From NCBI RefSeq assembly GCF_030272615.1, contig NC_081405.1, forward strand, positions 26,302,272 to 26,366,271: 64,000 bases of DNA, written 5' to 3'. Below, piece after piece: positions 12,401-24,357 of this stretch (its first letter is position 1; every line of letters starts with the position of its first letter). Origin of the DNA: Cryptomeria japonica. Taxonomy: Eukaryota; Streptophyta; Pinopsida; Cupressales; Cupressaceae. The position numbers and the translations under genes are program-made. The notes beneath the pieces are model-generated. The model was not told the origin of the DNA. It made no database searches and saw nothing but the letters and a program-made list of their open reading frames with translations.

Positions 12401-13360
12401 GTTGATGACATGCTTGTTGTTGGTTCTAACATGGAACACATAAATGATCTTAAACAAAAATTAGCCAAGTTATTTGTTATGAAGGATTTGGGTGCAACTA
12501 AGCAAATTCTCGGTATGAGGATTACACGGGACAGGAAAAATAGAACCTTGAATTTGTCCCAAAGTGAATATATAAAGAAGGTGTTGAAAAGATTTAACAT
12601 GCAGGATGCAAAAGCAATTAGTACACCTTTGGCTAGTCATTTTAAATTGACTAAGGAGATGTGCCCAAAGGCACAGGAAGAGGTTAATAAAATGTCTAAC
12701 ATCCTGTATTCATCAATTGTTGGCAGTCTGATATATGCAATGGTATGCACAAGGCCAGATATTGCACATGCAGTGGGAGTTGTGAGCAGGTTTATGAGTA
12801 ATCCGGGTATGGAACATTGGAATGTTGTGAAATGGATTCTTTGGTATTTGAAAGGAACTACTACGAAGGCATTATGTTTCAAAAGATCTAATGCTGCTCT
12901 GAGTGGATTTGTTGACTCTGATCTGGCGGGTGATATTGATTCACGAAGGAGTACTACAGGGTATGTTTTTACTATAGGGGGGATTGCAGTCAGTTGGGTT
13001 TCTAGGCTGCAAAAGGTTGTTGCACTTTCAACCACTGAAGCTGAGTATGTTGCTGCTACAGAAGCCAGCAAGGAGATGATTTGGTTACAATGTTTCATGG
13101 AGGAATTGGGCCAGACACTGGAGGATCGCCCATTGTATACTGATAGCCAGAGTGTCATTCATCTTGCGAAGAACTCTACTTTTCATTCAAGTACAAAGCA
13201 CATTTAGCTTAGGTACCACTTCATTTGGACTGTTTTGGAGGAGGGTCAGTTACGGCTTGAGAAGATTCACACAAGTGAGAATCCTGTCAATGTGTTCACG
13301 AAGGCAGTTCCATAGGAGAAGTTGATTTCTTCATCAGTTTCTTTTGGTCTTCTTGATTGA
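9434..13360 (+). pseudogene. gag-pol: Copia Gag-Pol polyprotein, one open register broken by eight nonsense codons
   Basis: From the ATG at 9434 to the TGA at 13358-13360 there are 1308 codons without a frameshift, close to the usual TNT1 length. Domains in order: Gag with UBN2-type fold (codons about 1-150), a degenerate CCHC knuckle around codons 239-253 (YYGKPGHLKKDC, first Cys just before a stop), protease (WVIDSGASFHA, near 290), integrase with HHCC zinc finger (HHRLGH near 438) and catalytic core (HSDVWG, SDNGGEY), RT (YVDDMLVVG, near 990) and RNase H (STTEAEYVA, DSQSVI). Premature stops begin at 9896, 10151, 10469, 11174, 11852, 12200, 13205 and 13313. Seven are TAG and one is TGA. All catalytic motifs remain readable, so decay is by point nonsense changes only. 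Confidence 0.95.
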
Positions 13361-13485
13361 TAATTGTGGAATTTATACCAGTCGAGTCCTAGTGTTTTAT
13401 CCAACAGATGTTGCATGTACAGTGGTGTCGTGTAGTATCAATCTCCAAGTGGGAGATTGTTCAATGTGGAGCCTAATCAGTCTCC

Positions 13486-13496
13486 AAGTGGGAGAT
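13486..13496 (+). promoter_or_regulatory. Polypurine tract of the Tork-like Copia (duplicated)
   Basis: AAGTGGGAGAT directly precedes the 3' LTR. The same tract with its flank (CTCCAAGTGGGAGATTGTT) also occurs 39 bp upstream, at 13443-13461, followed by a false LTR start. Confidence 0.8.
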
Positions 13497-13953
13497 TGTT
13501 GAAATATGGTGACTGATCAGAAAAGTTTTGTACACTCAGCACGTATCCTTGTCGGGGTCCGAGGCCGGGCCCCGAGTAGGGGTTCGGGGGCGACAGCCCC
13601 CGAGAAAAGCGAGGGTTCGGGGGCGGGAACCCTCGAGGAAAAAAAATTTGGGTATTTTTTTTATGAAAACCGACATTGTAATAAAAACCCTAAAAAGGCT
13701 GACTTTATTTTTCCCCTAAAAATGCATGTTATAAGTGGCTGGGATGCTTAAGGCATTGTAAGGTTGATGTACTATTTTTGCTGGATAATAAGAAAGATTG
13801 GATGGCTATGTATGGTGGGTGTAACCCATTCTGGGTGAACCACGTTAAATCTTTGTGTTATCTGTGTCTTGTTTTATTTCTTTATCTTTTGTATTTAAAT
13901 CTGCATATAATTGTTAGTTCATATTTGCTTTGGATCTGCTTGAAACCCTAACA
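13497..13953 (+). repeat. 3' LTR of the nested Tork-like Copia
   Basis: 457 bp, TGTTGAAATATGG to CCCTAACA. It carries G-rich repeats of the type GGGTTCGGGGGCG at about 13580-13630. Confidence 0.93.
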
Positions 13954-13958
13954 GGAAT

Positions 13959-14460
13959 TCCAACCTTGGAGGTGCTGAAACCAAAAAACAAAGTGAGAGC
14001 AATGAATGTGTCACCATAAGAAAAACCAAAGCCTTGTCCACAAACTAAGGTGAAACCCAATCTAGTAAGTTTTCAAATGATTTCAAAGTATCTCCCAATC
14101 TATCATAGATTAAACCCATTCTCATTTCAAATAGTTATTCCCCACACCACCCATTGTCCAAAAGATCAGAACGAGGAAGAAAGCCCCCATAGTAAAAAGA
14201 CCTCAGCTCAAAATGATAGTTATCCAGTGCAGACCTAACAAGCTCCCAAGTGCATACCGAAGGAAGTATGAATGTAGAAACCAAGAGTTGAAGCAAAACC
14301 TCATCATAATAAATGTCATAACAAACAATAAGAAATTGAGACAAAATCTCAGAGCCAGAAAAATTAGAACCAGTCTGCAACTAGAGACTCCCCACCAACC
14401 TACGTACCTCATAATCCACCTGAGGAGAAAAAAATGAAAAACTTTACCAAGCACCTCAGA
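13959..14460 (-). pseudogene. LINE-A 3'-terminal ORF remnant (ORF3), unknown function
   Basis: This lies downstream of RNase H on the minus strand, where L1-type plant LINEs normally have only a 3' UTR. The reading at 14380-14135 contains NYHFELRSFYYGGFLPRS, which aligns with LYHFEFGNFSYGGFLPRS in the ORF after RNase H of LINE-C (45801-46469). An N-terminal stretch with a shared LGK word follows in the neighbouring frame (14454-14203). Frames are broken and the Copia insertion at 8981-13958 cuts the element just after it. I recognise no domain. Conservation between two insertions suggests it was once translated. Confidence 0.5.
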
Positions 14461-15049
14461 ACTACTTCATGTATCCTCGTTTGAGACCACAACTTGGCAT
14501 TCAACAATAACCCTATATCATGAAAGAGCAAAAACATTCAACATATGCATACCCAAGAAAGAACCAGAAAAAGCCTTATGCAAAATACAGTAATGTTGTC
14601 ATCTTTTAAAGACATCTATAGACAAGAATGTGAGCAAGAAGTGCCAACACAATTCATGATTACAAATGAAGGCAATCAACAAATTTAAAGCTCGTAAGAG
14701 ATATCTTCATAATTGAAACAATAATAGCATAATACATGTCACGGTACTGGCGGCAGAAGAATGTTACATGAAACACCCCATCAGATGCAAGTAACAAAAT
14801 GATTACCCAATCATGATCAAAACACAAGTACCGTGACAGATAACTCTGAATAGACCACAACAGACATGTCATATCATGCAACCGCACAGATCAAAGAATG
14901 ATAATCAAGAAATGAGGAATAAATGAGTATCATATAATGTATACTTCAAGCGCAAGGGAAAGTACCAAATCAAATCTCTTCCTCTTTTGCAAGAGATATA
15001 TGGTACTCGTTCATGAAGAGATTACTCATCTGAGCATACTATCAAAAGA
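14461..15049 (-). other. LINE-A sequence between RNase H and ORF3
   Basis: Minus-strand LINE sequence without a clear reading frame. A short open frame at 14660-14887 has no motif. The matching interval in LINE-C is 46470-47090. Confidence 0.5.
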
Positions 15050-17692
15050 AGGCAACTCCTCCTTATTAACAATTAAATGATTAGCATTAGCATCAATAGC
15101 AAGATTAGCCAAAAATTCTACCACCTTATTGATCTCTCTAAAACAATGAGAAAGCGGATAATAATCAAAGAACTCTAACTATTTTAAAATGTGATCCAAA
15201 ACATATTGTAAATGCCAACAATATGATTTTTGCTTCGAGACACATTGGAAAGTAACTATCGAATCCCCCTCAATGATTAAATGCTTAATGCCCAGGCTAA
15301 TAGCCATATCCAAGCCAAAGGATAAGCATACAACTCAGCATAATTGTTAGTTTTGGCACCCAAAGCATGACTCTATGCAAGGATTAGATTAGCATCATGA
15401 TCAAAAATAGCCATGCCAGTTCCAACTGGACCACGATTACCTCTTGAAGCACCATCATAATTAAGTTGAAAAAGGCCAGAAGGAGGAGGTTTCCAAGTAA
15501 CCTCCCTTCTCTTCCTTGCAATAGAATATTTCTAAGAGACACAACCCTGAGAAGGTATTACTGACAAACCTTTCCAAAACTTATAAATTTTTCTCTCCCA
15601 GTTAGAAAAGGAATTAAGATTATCCAAATTCTTAAAAATATACAACAAGGCTACCTCAGACATAGAACACTCAATCCTCTCCACAATTTGCAACCATGAA
15701 GAACTCTCCTTTCGAAAAATTCATCTATTTCTTTCTAACCATATGTTCCAAATAACAATTGATGGGGCAATAACCTAGAGGCACGCAAAGAAGGATGAAG
15801 AGAAAAGGAGAGGTTAGGAGCTGAACTGAGATCTCAAGTCCTTACAAATAACCAAGGATATGCCTAGCTTCCCAAATAACCAATACCAACAATTTGAAGC
15901 AAAATCACAATGCAAAAAAAGGTGGGATGATGACTCAAAGTGATTATTGCAAAAGATACAAGGAAAAGCCACAGTAATCCCCAATCTATCGAGTCTTAAC
16001 CTTGTGAGAACCCTATCCTAAATAGCTAGCCAAGCAAAATTTCCCGCTTTTGGAAGACAAGCAACATGCCAAAATAGTTTATATGGCCAAGAGGGGGCAG
16101 AAATAGCAGGCCTAATTGAATTATACCCCTACTTATTCGTATACTACCCAGAGGAATTCTTTGTCCAAATCAGCTCATCTTCCAGATCTGAGAAAATTAC
16201 CACCCTGTCTTTTAGAGAAAGATCATAATCATTTTTAATAGCTTGGTCAACATTTAAAAAATTAATAGATTTTCATTTAGCAATCTTGAGGGGCCCATTT
16301 GACACAATTTCAAAATAACAAGAAACATGCACACCCTAGAGAGAAACAAGGAGAGGTCTTAGAGGTGACCAATCCCTTATATCATTCATAGGGCTATAAC
16401 CATTCCACATCTCCTCCTAGAATATCACTTTCTAGCCATTATGAACCACCCAAGCAAGGTGAGGAAAAATGACCCCTCTACCTTTACAAAGAAAATTCCA
16501 AGTAGAGGAACCCGAAGGCAAATTAGAAATAGTAAAAATACTTTCCCTAGGCCCATTGTTCAAATATTTTGCAAACATAATTTTGGCCCATAGAGAACTT
16601 GACTTGTCATATAGCTTCCAAACCAACTTAGCCCCTAGAGCTAAATTTTGATGCTCGAGACTCTGAATCCCTGCTCCACCAAGTTCTTTAGGTTGACACA
16701 CACTCTCCTATGCCAAGAAAGGAATCTTGCTTTCCCATCCTTGTTACCGTCCCAGAGAAACGCTCTAAGGGTGGATTGGAGATCAACAATTGCTGCCCTA
16801 GGAGTTTTTAGGACCGACATAAGATATATAGGAACAATATTCAATACTGATTTAATGAGAAGGATTTTCCCTACCAAAGTCAACCATTTATGGTTCCAAG
16901 ACATAATTCTTTTAGATATTGTAGATACAACTTTGTCCCAAAATCCAGATTTTACCTGACCCACAAAAAATGGAACCCTGAGATAACTACAAGGAAGGGC
17001 CCCCACTTGAAATTCCCAAAAAACCTGTAACCTTTGTTGAACCAAAGGGGAGGTATTCAAAAAGAAAATTTTAGACTTAGCCCCATTTACTTTCTGACCA
17101 GAGAAGGTTGAATAATTATCAATAATTTTCTTAATTACCTTAGCTTCCGCCAATGAAGCATGACCAAAAAGCAAAGTGTCATCTACAAAAAGACAATGAG
17201 AAATAGGATGAGGCACATTGGGAATCATAACCCCTCTCTAAGACCCATTTAAAACAACAACCCTTATAGCCCAACTAAAAGCTTCAACTAGCAAGATGAA
17301 AAGAAAAGGAGATAAGGGGTCCCCCTGTCTTAAACCCCTGGATGAAGAGAAGAAACCGCAAGGGGAACCATTAATTAAGACAGAGAATCATGCAGAGGAA
17401 ACACATGTATGAATCCATTTCACCCAAGCACTGGAAAAATCTAGCTTGATTAAAACCCTTTGTAAAGCACCCCATTCTACTCTGTCATATGCTTTCATCA
17501 TATCTAGCTTAAGCACCATAGTTGGAATTACTTGGGAGGAAATCGAGTGCAAGACCTCATGGGCCACAATTGCTCTCTCAACAATTTCCTTCCTGAGGAC
17601 AAAACCTCCTTGTTCTAGTGAAATTATTCTAGGTAAAATTTTGGCCAATCTCATGGAAATTGCTTTTGTAAAATTTTTGTATAGAGTGTTAC
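15050..17692 (-). pseudogene. LINE-A ORF2, second part: RT, zf-RVT and RNase H
   Basis: The minus strand continues the RT from the insertion point at 17692. It shows LDMMKAYDRVEW (near 17490-17530), the catalytic box with Val in second place (FVDDTLLFG, near 17160-17190), thumb words, an RT-associated zinc finger (CIFCNNHFESSSHLFLHC, near 15920-15975) and RNase H (NYDGAS, then NNYAEL, about 15330-15460). Several frames are broken. One break is a TAG at 16018-16020, where LINE-C has CAG (Gln) in the same context. RT copies the LINE RNA at the nicked target and RNase H removes RNA. This copy is dead. Confidence 0.88.
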
Positions 17693-18999
17693 TGTAAAGC
17701 GGAAAATCGCGATCGAACCCTAGTTGCTCTCCCCTCTTCGGACTCCGAGGAGAGAGAAGGGAGGTTCGCTAGGATTCGATGGTTTTTCACTTAGGGGAGA
17801 GACTTTACATTCAAAAGAGGGGTTGAAACTCATAAGATCCAATCCCACACAATGTAAGATAGGATGCTAAATGACTTTCAAGGGGTAGGAAAGCAAGGCT
17901 ACCCTCTTTTGTAAAGAATGTTGTTAAGGAAATTAAGATAAGCATGCATAGAAAGTCATAAAGATTCGCTTATAAACTGAGTTCGGGTTATAGGATGAAG
18001 CTGCGGACCTGGAATTAGTAGTAGAATGTCGATACGGCACTGTCCTGCAAATTTGAGCAAAAGTTGTCAGGACGATGGCGCCCGGCGCCACGGTCCTCCA
18101 AAAAATCTGCGAAACGAAGGGGGATCTGTTCATCTCTGCACAAGGATTCCAGATCTTCAATTTCAACCGCGTACCTGCAACCTACACACAGAAAAGCGAA
18201 GACGATTGGGGGGTTAGGGATTGGGGGTTTGCCTTTAGGTCAAACCCCGGTTTTGGAATTAACCAAGAAATGAGCAAGAGCTGTAAATGTAAATGACTGT
18301 AAAACAAGTACTAATACCTTGTTCTAAGGATGTTGGTATCCTTATGTGCGAAGGTTTAGATTTTGTATGTTGTATGTTGTATGTTGTAGCATCTAGTATA
18401 TGATCTCCTCTTCAATGGTTGAATCCTTGACTTGAATGCAACACTTAGCCTTGAATGGAGACTTGAAATGATCAATTGCTTGAATGCTTGAATGCTTGAA
18501 TGCTTGAATGTTTGAGTATAGTTTCCACGCCTTTTTCATCATATGACCTTCTTTTTCCAAATGGGAGAGGAAAATGTAGTTTATATACTTGTCATTTAGG
18601 GCTGATAGACTGATTTTCCCGACCTTGGGCCGACCAGGGAAAGTTAATTTCCAAATTGCAAACAAAAAGACCCGAGCCCCTTAGGAGACCGGGCCCAAAA
18701 TAGGACCCAAGGACCAGGGCGCTGGGCGCCATGGTCCTGGGGACCAGGGCGCTGGCCGCCATGGTCCTGGGGACCAGGGCGCTGGGCGCCATGGTCCTGG
18801 GGACCAGGGCGCTGGGCGCTCTGGTCCCACCTCCCGGGACATCAGGGTGCAAGGAGGTTCAGGCCAGGGTGCTTGAAAAATGCAGTTTTCAGTGTCGCGA
18901 GCAAGTTTTGGGGTCTCCATTCAGGTTGCATGTTGCGTCCCCATCGTGAAGACCGAAATGCAGTCGAAATTGCAAGTGTCACAATTTTAGGACGCTACA
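17693..18999 (-). repeat. 3' LTR (left copy) of the gag-protease element
   Basis: 1307 bp. It contains four copies of a 30-bp unit at 18711-18830 (GGACCAGGGCGC, then ATGGTCCTGG). The right LTR has only two. Base differences between the LTRs seen by eye are few and mostly transitions. Confidence 0.93.
18711..18830. repeat. 30-bp minisatellite inside the LTR, four units
   Basis: Units start at 18711, 18741, 18771 and 18801; the last is diverged at its end. Each carries a GGCGCC-type palindromic centre. The partner LTR has two units (25369-25428), so copy number changed after insertion or during reverse transcription. Confidence 0.9.
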
Positions 19000-19742
19000 T
19001 TTAGCCCCCACTTTAGCGGGAGTATAAGCGTACGCTCATACTTCCGGTAAAGTACAAGGAAACAACATTGAAAGACTTTCACCACGTCAAGGAGGCAAGA
19101 CACACCAAGCCCCCAGTGGACTAAGGATCTTACGACTTCGATTGACAAAGTAAAAGGGAAGATCACGAGGGAGAACCATGACTATCAGTAGTAAGGTTCC
19201 CTCACTATGAGTCATGCAAGAAAGATATCAAAAATTTTCAAGGCAAGGTTAAATTTACCAAGAAATTTTCAAGTATCTTGAAAAGATATGAACGGGATGT
19301 ATGCCCCCCTACGTTAAAGCGATCGCACACGCCTCACCGGGGGTGATTGTTTTAACGTAGTGATACATATAAGAAATGAGAAAGGAGCACGTTATCGCAA
19401 GGATTTAGCCCCCAAGTGTGAGATAAGCCCAAGGATAATAGACACAAAACACAAAGCACGAGGTGACTTTGCTTTCCTCGGGGTCAGTATGTTGTATGAT
19501 AATTCATGTATATATATCATATGTATGTATGCATAATTGTTCTTCATTCCCCAATCAAGGAAGGTCACCTAGAAGAAGGGAACACATGTGTCTTTTGAGT
19601 CAACATGAGAGAGATCAAGAGATCTCAATGCTTTGCATCGTCCTCAAGTAGACAACACCAAGGACAACAAATAGAAGAATGAAAATAACATATAGAAGAA
19701 GTAACAAAAGAGAGGAGGAGAGAATCTGCTATGCTAATGTAA
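18999..19742 (-). other. Non-coding tail between the gag-protease ORF and the 3' LTR
   Basis: About 740 bp on the minus strand with no RT or integrase motif. The end next to the LTR is purine-rich (polypurine tract). Confidence 0.6.
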
Positions 19743-22700
19743 CTAGTCTAGCACGTCATCTACCCCCCGATCTTGCTGATCAATGTTTCGGGAAGGCAGG
19801 GAACACGCTAGAGGAGGAACATCCAACACAGCAGATGGAGCTATCACAAGATCCAAACAAGGGCTATGTTCATGTTCCGAGCCACATTGTTCTTGTCTAG
19901 GAGCTAGGATAAGTGCTTTAGAAAATTCGTTAGATAAATGGTTATCAACATCAACAAGTTCATATTCACTATCAGAAGCAAGAGGAGTAACATGTTCCTC
20001 ATGAATAACATTTTCATCTATAGCATCATCAAGATTTATAAAAATAGGATCTTTAACTCACACAGGATCAAGACCATCATGCATCTTATGTTTAGGAGAT
20101 TTAGGCTCAATGTCCGGCTGAGGAGAAAATGGAATAATGCTTGTTGAAGGTGTTTTTGGAGATTGCAAAGTTTGAGAAACAGCTGCCTGAGCTCTAAGAC
20201 GACGCTTTCGTCGGCGTTCACGTGCAGAACGATTTCGTCTAGTCTTAGTAGGAAGTGAAGAAGATTGAGGAGGAGGAATGTTCTCATCCTTAGCACTTGG
20301 GTGTTTAGGTTGTGGTCTCTTAGGCTGGATAATAGGAGAAGAAGAAGGTCTCTTCTCTCTATAAAAAGAAGGAGGAACTGCTCCATATAAAGGAGGAATT
20401 TTTGGTTTAGGGAGAAGACCAAGTCCATCATGACGAGGAGGTATAGGTCTACTCTTAGGAAGTTTATTAGGCGTAGACATAGTCACATCCATAGGGATGG
20501 GTTGAGAATCTTCTTGAGGAAAGACATTAGTTTTATCTTTCAAAGGAAGAACTTCCTTCTCAAGAATGATAGGAATGTCAAGTTTAGGTGTTCTAGGTTC
20601 ACTTAGAGATAAGATCATATCTGTTTTCCACTTTTGATAAGATTTGAAAAGATGATCACTTCGTGGAGGAAGAGATTGGAATTGTTTAGGCCAAAAGTAA
20701 TCAAGAGGAACACTAGAGGTTCTTTCAGCTGGTTTAAAGAGACTATGATTGACAGTAACAACTTCACCATTATGGGGAAATTTCAAACACTTATGAATAG
20801 GAGAAGCAATAGCTTTCATGGAAGATAGCCAAGGATAGCCAAGCTTCACACGAAATTGTTCGGAAGATGGAATAATAGCAAAGTTCACATCAAGAGATTT
20901 GTTATGGACCTCAATAGGCAATGTAATAGAACCAATTGCAGGAGAAGAAAATGCATCAAATAGTTTCACAATCACATCTGTTTTGTCATATATCACTTGA
21001 TTCAATTGCAAAGTAAAAAGAAATTCTTCAGTAATAACATTAATCATGCACGAAGGATCAATAAGCACTCCACGGCAAGGTGTATTCTTAACTTTTGCAA
21101 CTATGTATAAAGGACCATCAGGTGCCCTAATGGTTTCATTGGAATCAAATGTGATGGAAGGTTCTTCAGGGATTTCTTGCTGCTCTACAAAGTTAATCAC
21201 ATTCGGAGTCATAGACACAAGACCATCAGATGAGAGAGAGGAATCATTAGCCTCAATTGCATTAGAGGTATGAGAAGGCAATGGATTAGTGAAAATCTGA
21301 AGATTTTGATTAGGAGGAGCTACAGATGTGTTGCCTTTATCATTCACTCCAGAAACAGAAAAAGTATTATTATCAATCAAATCTTGAATTTTACCCTTTA
21401 AAGAAAAACATTTTTCAGTATCATGCCCAGGCTGACGATGAAATTGACAAAAGGCTTTGTTATCAAAATAAGGTGAAGTAATCTTTGCAGGATCAATTTG
21501 TCTTATAGGAGGAAGAGTAAGCACATTTTGTTCCAATAACTTATTCATAATACTATGCAATGATTCATTCAAAGGAGTATACTTTCTTTCTTTCTTGAAA
21601 AATTTAGAAATAGGAGGCACACCTGATGCTGCATTCACATTGTTGTGGATGATGTTTTCATTGAATTTGATGGAATCTTTGTTCAGTTTAAACTTCCCAA
21701 ATGGTTGTTGACTACTATCACCCTTATCACTCGGAGCCATAGGATGTGATTGTTCCATTTGACTCACAGTCAGTTGATAATTGTGAAGAGTGGCACACAA
21801 CTATTGGAAAGAAGTAAACTCAGAAAACAGAAGTTTGTCTCGAATATCTTTTTGTAAATTAGAAATAAAGATTCTTTGAATATCATTGTCAGGCACTGGA
21901 AAAGAAATTTGAGCATACAAATGCTTATATCTACCAATGAAATCAGTCACTTTTTCTTTAACACCTTGTTTACAATGCATTAAATCAATCAAAGTAACTT
22001 TAGGACTTATATTGTTTTGAAATTGTTGAATGAAAGCATTTGCAAGTTGTTCGAAAGAAGTAATAGAATAAGAAGGCAACGAGCAATACCATTGTAGGGC
22101 TTTGTCTCTTAATGTTCTAGTAAACAGTTTTGCAAGCAACCTTTGGTCATAAGCAAAATCAGTACAAATTGTTTGAAAAGTCTTAACATGTGTTAGAGGA
22201 TCTCCTTTACCATTATAAAGCTCCAAATGCGGGATTTCAACATGTTTAGGAGGGATAGCTCGAACAATGTCAAGAGAAAGTGGGCTCGCAACGTCAAATG
22301 TGGGCACACTAAACTTAGATTGATTCATAGAGGCAATTTGTTGCTGTAAAGAAGAGACAATTTGTGCTAGATTGTTAATGGTCGTTTCAGTCGAAGAATT
22401 CATATTGGATGTGTTAGATTGAGATGGAGGTGTTATGTTATTGAAAGAAGGTAGAGAGTAAGGTGGTGGGACTCTATGATAATTAGTCATAGGAGATGAT
22501 TGGACAAGAGGAACACTACAAGGAGGGATGGAATGGTTAAATGAATTGCCCCCTTGCGTCATGTTCATTTGTGATGATATAATAGGCACACTCATTGAAG
22601 GGACAAATGAAGAAATCGGATTGAATGAAGGAATAGGGTTAATTGAAGAAGAGGGATTGCCCCCATGACTGGTGATCACAAGAGGAATGTCTTGTGTAGA

Positions 22701-23183
22701 AGTAGCCATTATGTTTGATGTAAAAGTAGGTATACTAGCAATAGGAGTCTTCAAAGGAATAGAATGATTGTCTTGAGTAGGAGGTTGTGTATAACCTAAG
22801 GTTTCGGCACAACTCTTCATAGGCATCACATTTGAATCCACAATGTGTGCAATACCACGCAAAATATCAATTCCATTCTTATCACTTTGAAGCATACATT
22901 TTAGACCCTCAATTAAAGGAAGAGCTTGACTATCAGGGTATTCTTGAGACATCCATTGTCGAAAATCATCAAATTGGTTATCCAATTTCGAAAGTTGTTC
23001 TACAGAAACCTCATGGAGAGCTTCTTCATCATTAGGAGGATTAGAGGAATTACCCATGTCCTCGTTAAAAAGGCTATTCAAATTAGGTTCCATCTCCTCA
23101 GTAGTTAAACCTCGGAAAGACTTAATTCTATGGCTTCGTCTAACGGGAATAGTGTAAGTAGGGCTTATTGTTGTAAAACTCAT
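19743..23183 (-). pseudogene. gag: Long Gag-protease ORF (1146 codons, two nonsense codons), no Pol
   Basis: From the ATG at 23183 the minus-strand frame stays in register to a TAG at 19745-19743. It is broken only by TAG at 21800-21798 (codon 462) and TGA at 20060-20058 (codon 1042). Codons about 300-460 resemble the Retrotrans_gag domain of Gypsy elements (ALQWYCSLP, FEQLANAFIQQF). A zinc-knuckle-like C-H-H-C motif (CQFHRQPGHDTEKC) is near codon 575. An aspartic-protease-like segment is near 680-800 (VLIDPSCMINVI, near 707). Its active-site triad reads D-P-S, not D-[ST]-G, so catalysis is doubtful. The C-terminal 300 codons are rich in Pro, Lys and Arg, then acidic, with no RT. It presumably makes particles that depend on a helper Pol. 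Confidence 0.85.
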
Positions 23184-24357
23184 GCACTAGAAAGAGAGAG
23201 AAGATTTTGAATTTAGAGGTAGCAATTTTCAGTAAAATCAGCCAATCTTCTGGATTTAAGCTGTTAAATGCAATCACAACAGTCTCCCGAAATTTCAGAA
23301 AAAAAGTCCGGGACCGTGGCGCCCGGCGTGCAACACGGTCCCTGCAACTTTTTTCGAAATTTGCAGGGATGAGAGGTATGATGATTTTAGAGCTAATCTG
23401 AAAAAATTGAGTGATTTTACGATCTGTAGATAGGCCAAATTAAAGTTGCAATCTCAAAATTGAACCCTATCAAGATTGTCGAAAAATGCAAAATTTGAAT
23501 TTTGAAAAAGAGAGGGAAACTGAAATTTTGAATTTTATGATTTTAGAGGGAATGTCAAAAGCAATGCAAATTTTGAAATTCAAAAATTGACTCAATTTCA
23601 CGCAAAATTCAATTTTGAAAGCGGAAATCGAAGTTGTTGTAATTAAGCACTTAATTTCGAAAGTCACAAAATGCAAGAATTTGAATAAAGTACTGAAATT
23701 TTTAATGAATGATAACACACTTTTCAGATTTATGATAATAAAAACGCAATTTTGACACAAAATTTTAATTTCAATGATTTTTGAATGATTAGAAGCCTTA
23801 GACCAAGCAATCGCCAGACCAACTTTGACTGTAATTTTGAAAGTGTTATAATTGACAAAATCAGCCAAAATTCTGGATTTTAGTAGGAAAATACAGCAAG
23901 ATCTCGCTCCCGAAATTTTGGAAAAAATGTCGGGGACGATGGCACTCGGAGTGCAACACGGTCCTCGCAACTTTTTTCCAAATTTTCAGGGATGAAGGAT
24001 ATTGTGATTTTATTGCAGAATCCAAAGTTACAGCTGATTTGGAGATGTTTTGATCAATGAAATTATCGGACAAAGGTTGAATCAAGAGGGTTTCAAAAAT
24101 TAGGGTTTTGACACTTAACCACTTAATTTTCAGAATTAAAGCACAAATATGAATTGAAAATTTGTAATAGAAGGGCAGATCTGAAATAGGCATTAACATT
24201 TAGACATTTCGCAAGTTCAATTACTAAAAAGAAAATTTAGGGTTTTTATGCAATCACCTCTAAAATTTTGCAAAAGATCCAACATGGAAATGTAATCAAT
24301 TTTTTCAGATCTAAGCATGAAAAATCAAAAAGGATGTTCACGTCGGGTTCACCAAAA
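23184..24357 (-). other. Leader of the gag-protease element with an internal direct repeat
   Basis: An untranslated leader of about 1.2 kb between the primer-binding site and the gag ATG. Two imperfect ~165-bp direct repeats (about 23235-23400 and 23855-24020) share AAATCAGCC, CAACACGGTCC and GCAACTTTTTT words. A GC-rich box similar to GGCGCCACGGTCC in the LTR lies in each. Confidence 0.65.

Larger units (their letters stand above)
8981..13953 (+). mobile_element. Tork/TNT1-like Copia retrotransposon, full length, nested in LINE-A
   Basis: LTRs at 8981-9373 and 13497-13953 start TGTTGA and end CCCTAACA. The 5-bp TSD GGAAT lies at 8976-8980 and 13954-13958. A primer-binding site variant (TGGTATCAAAGC) follows the 5' LTR near 9376. 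The polypurine tract AAGTGGGAGAT is at 13486-13496. A single-register polyprotein with all Copia domains lies between. The 5' LTR is about 64 bp shorter than the 3' LTR because of an indel in a G-rich stretch. Confidence 0.95.

Noticed and set aside
18064-18949. Open frames within the LTR of the gag-protease element
   Set aside because: They are repeat-derived and GC-rich, lie in LTR sequence, and differ between the two LTRs.
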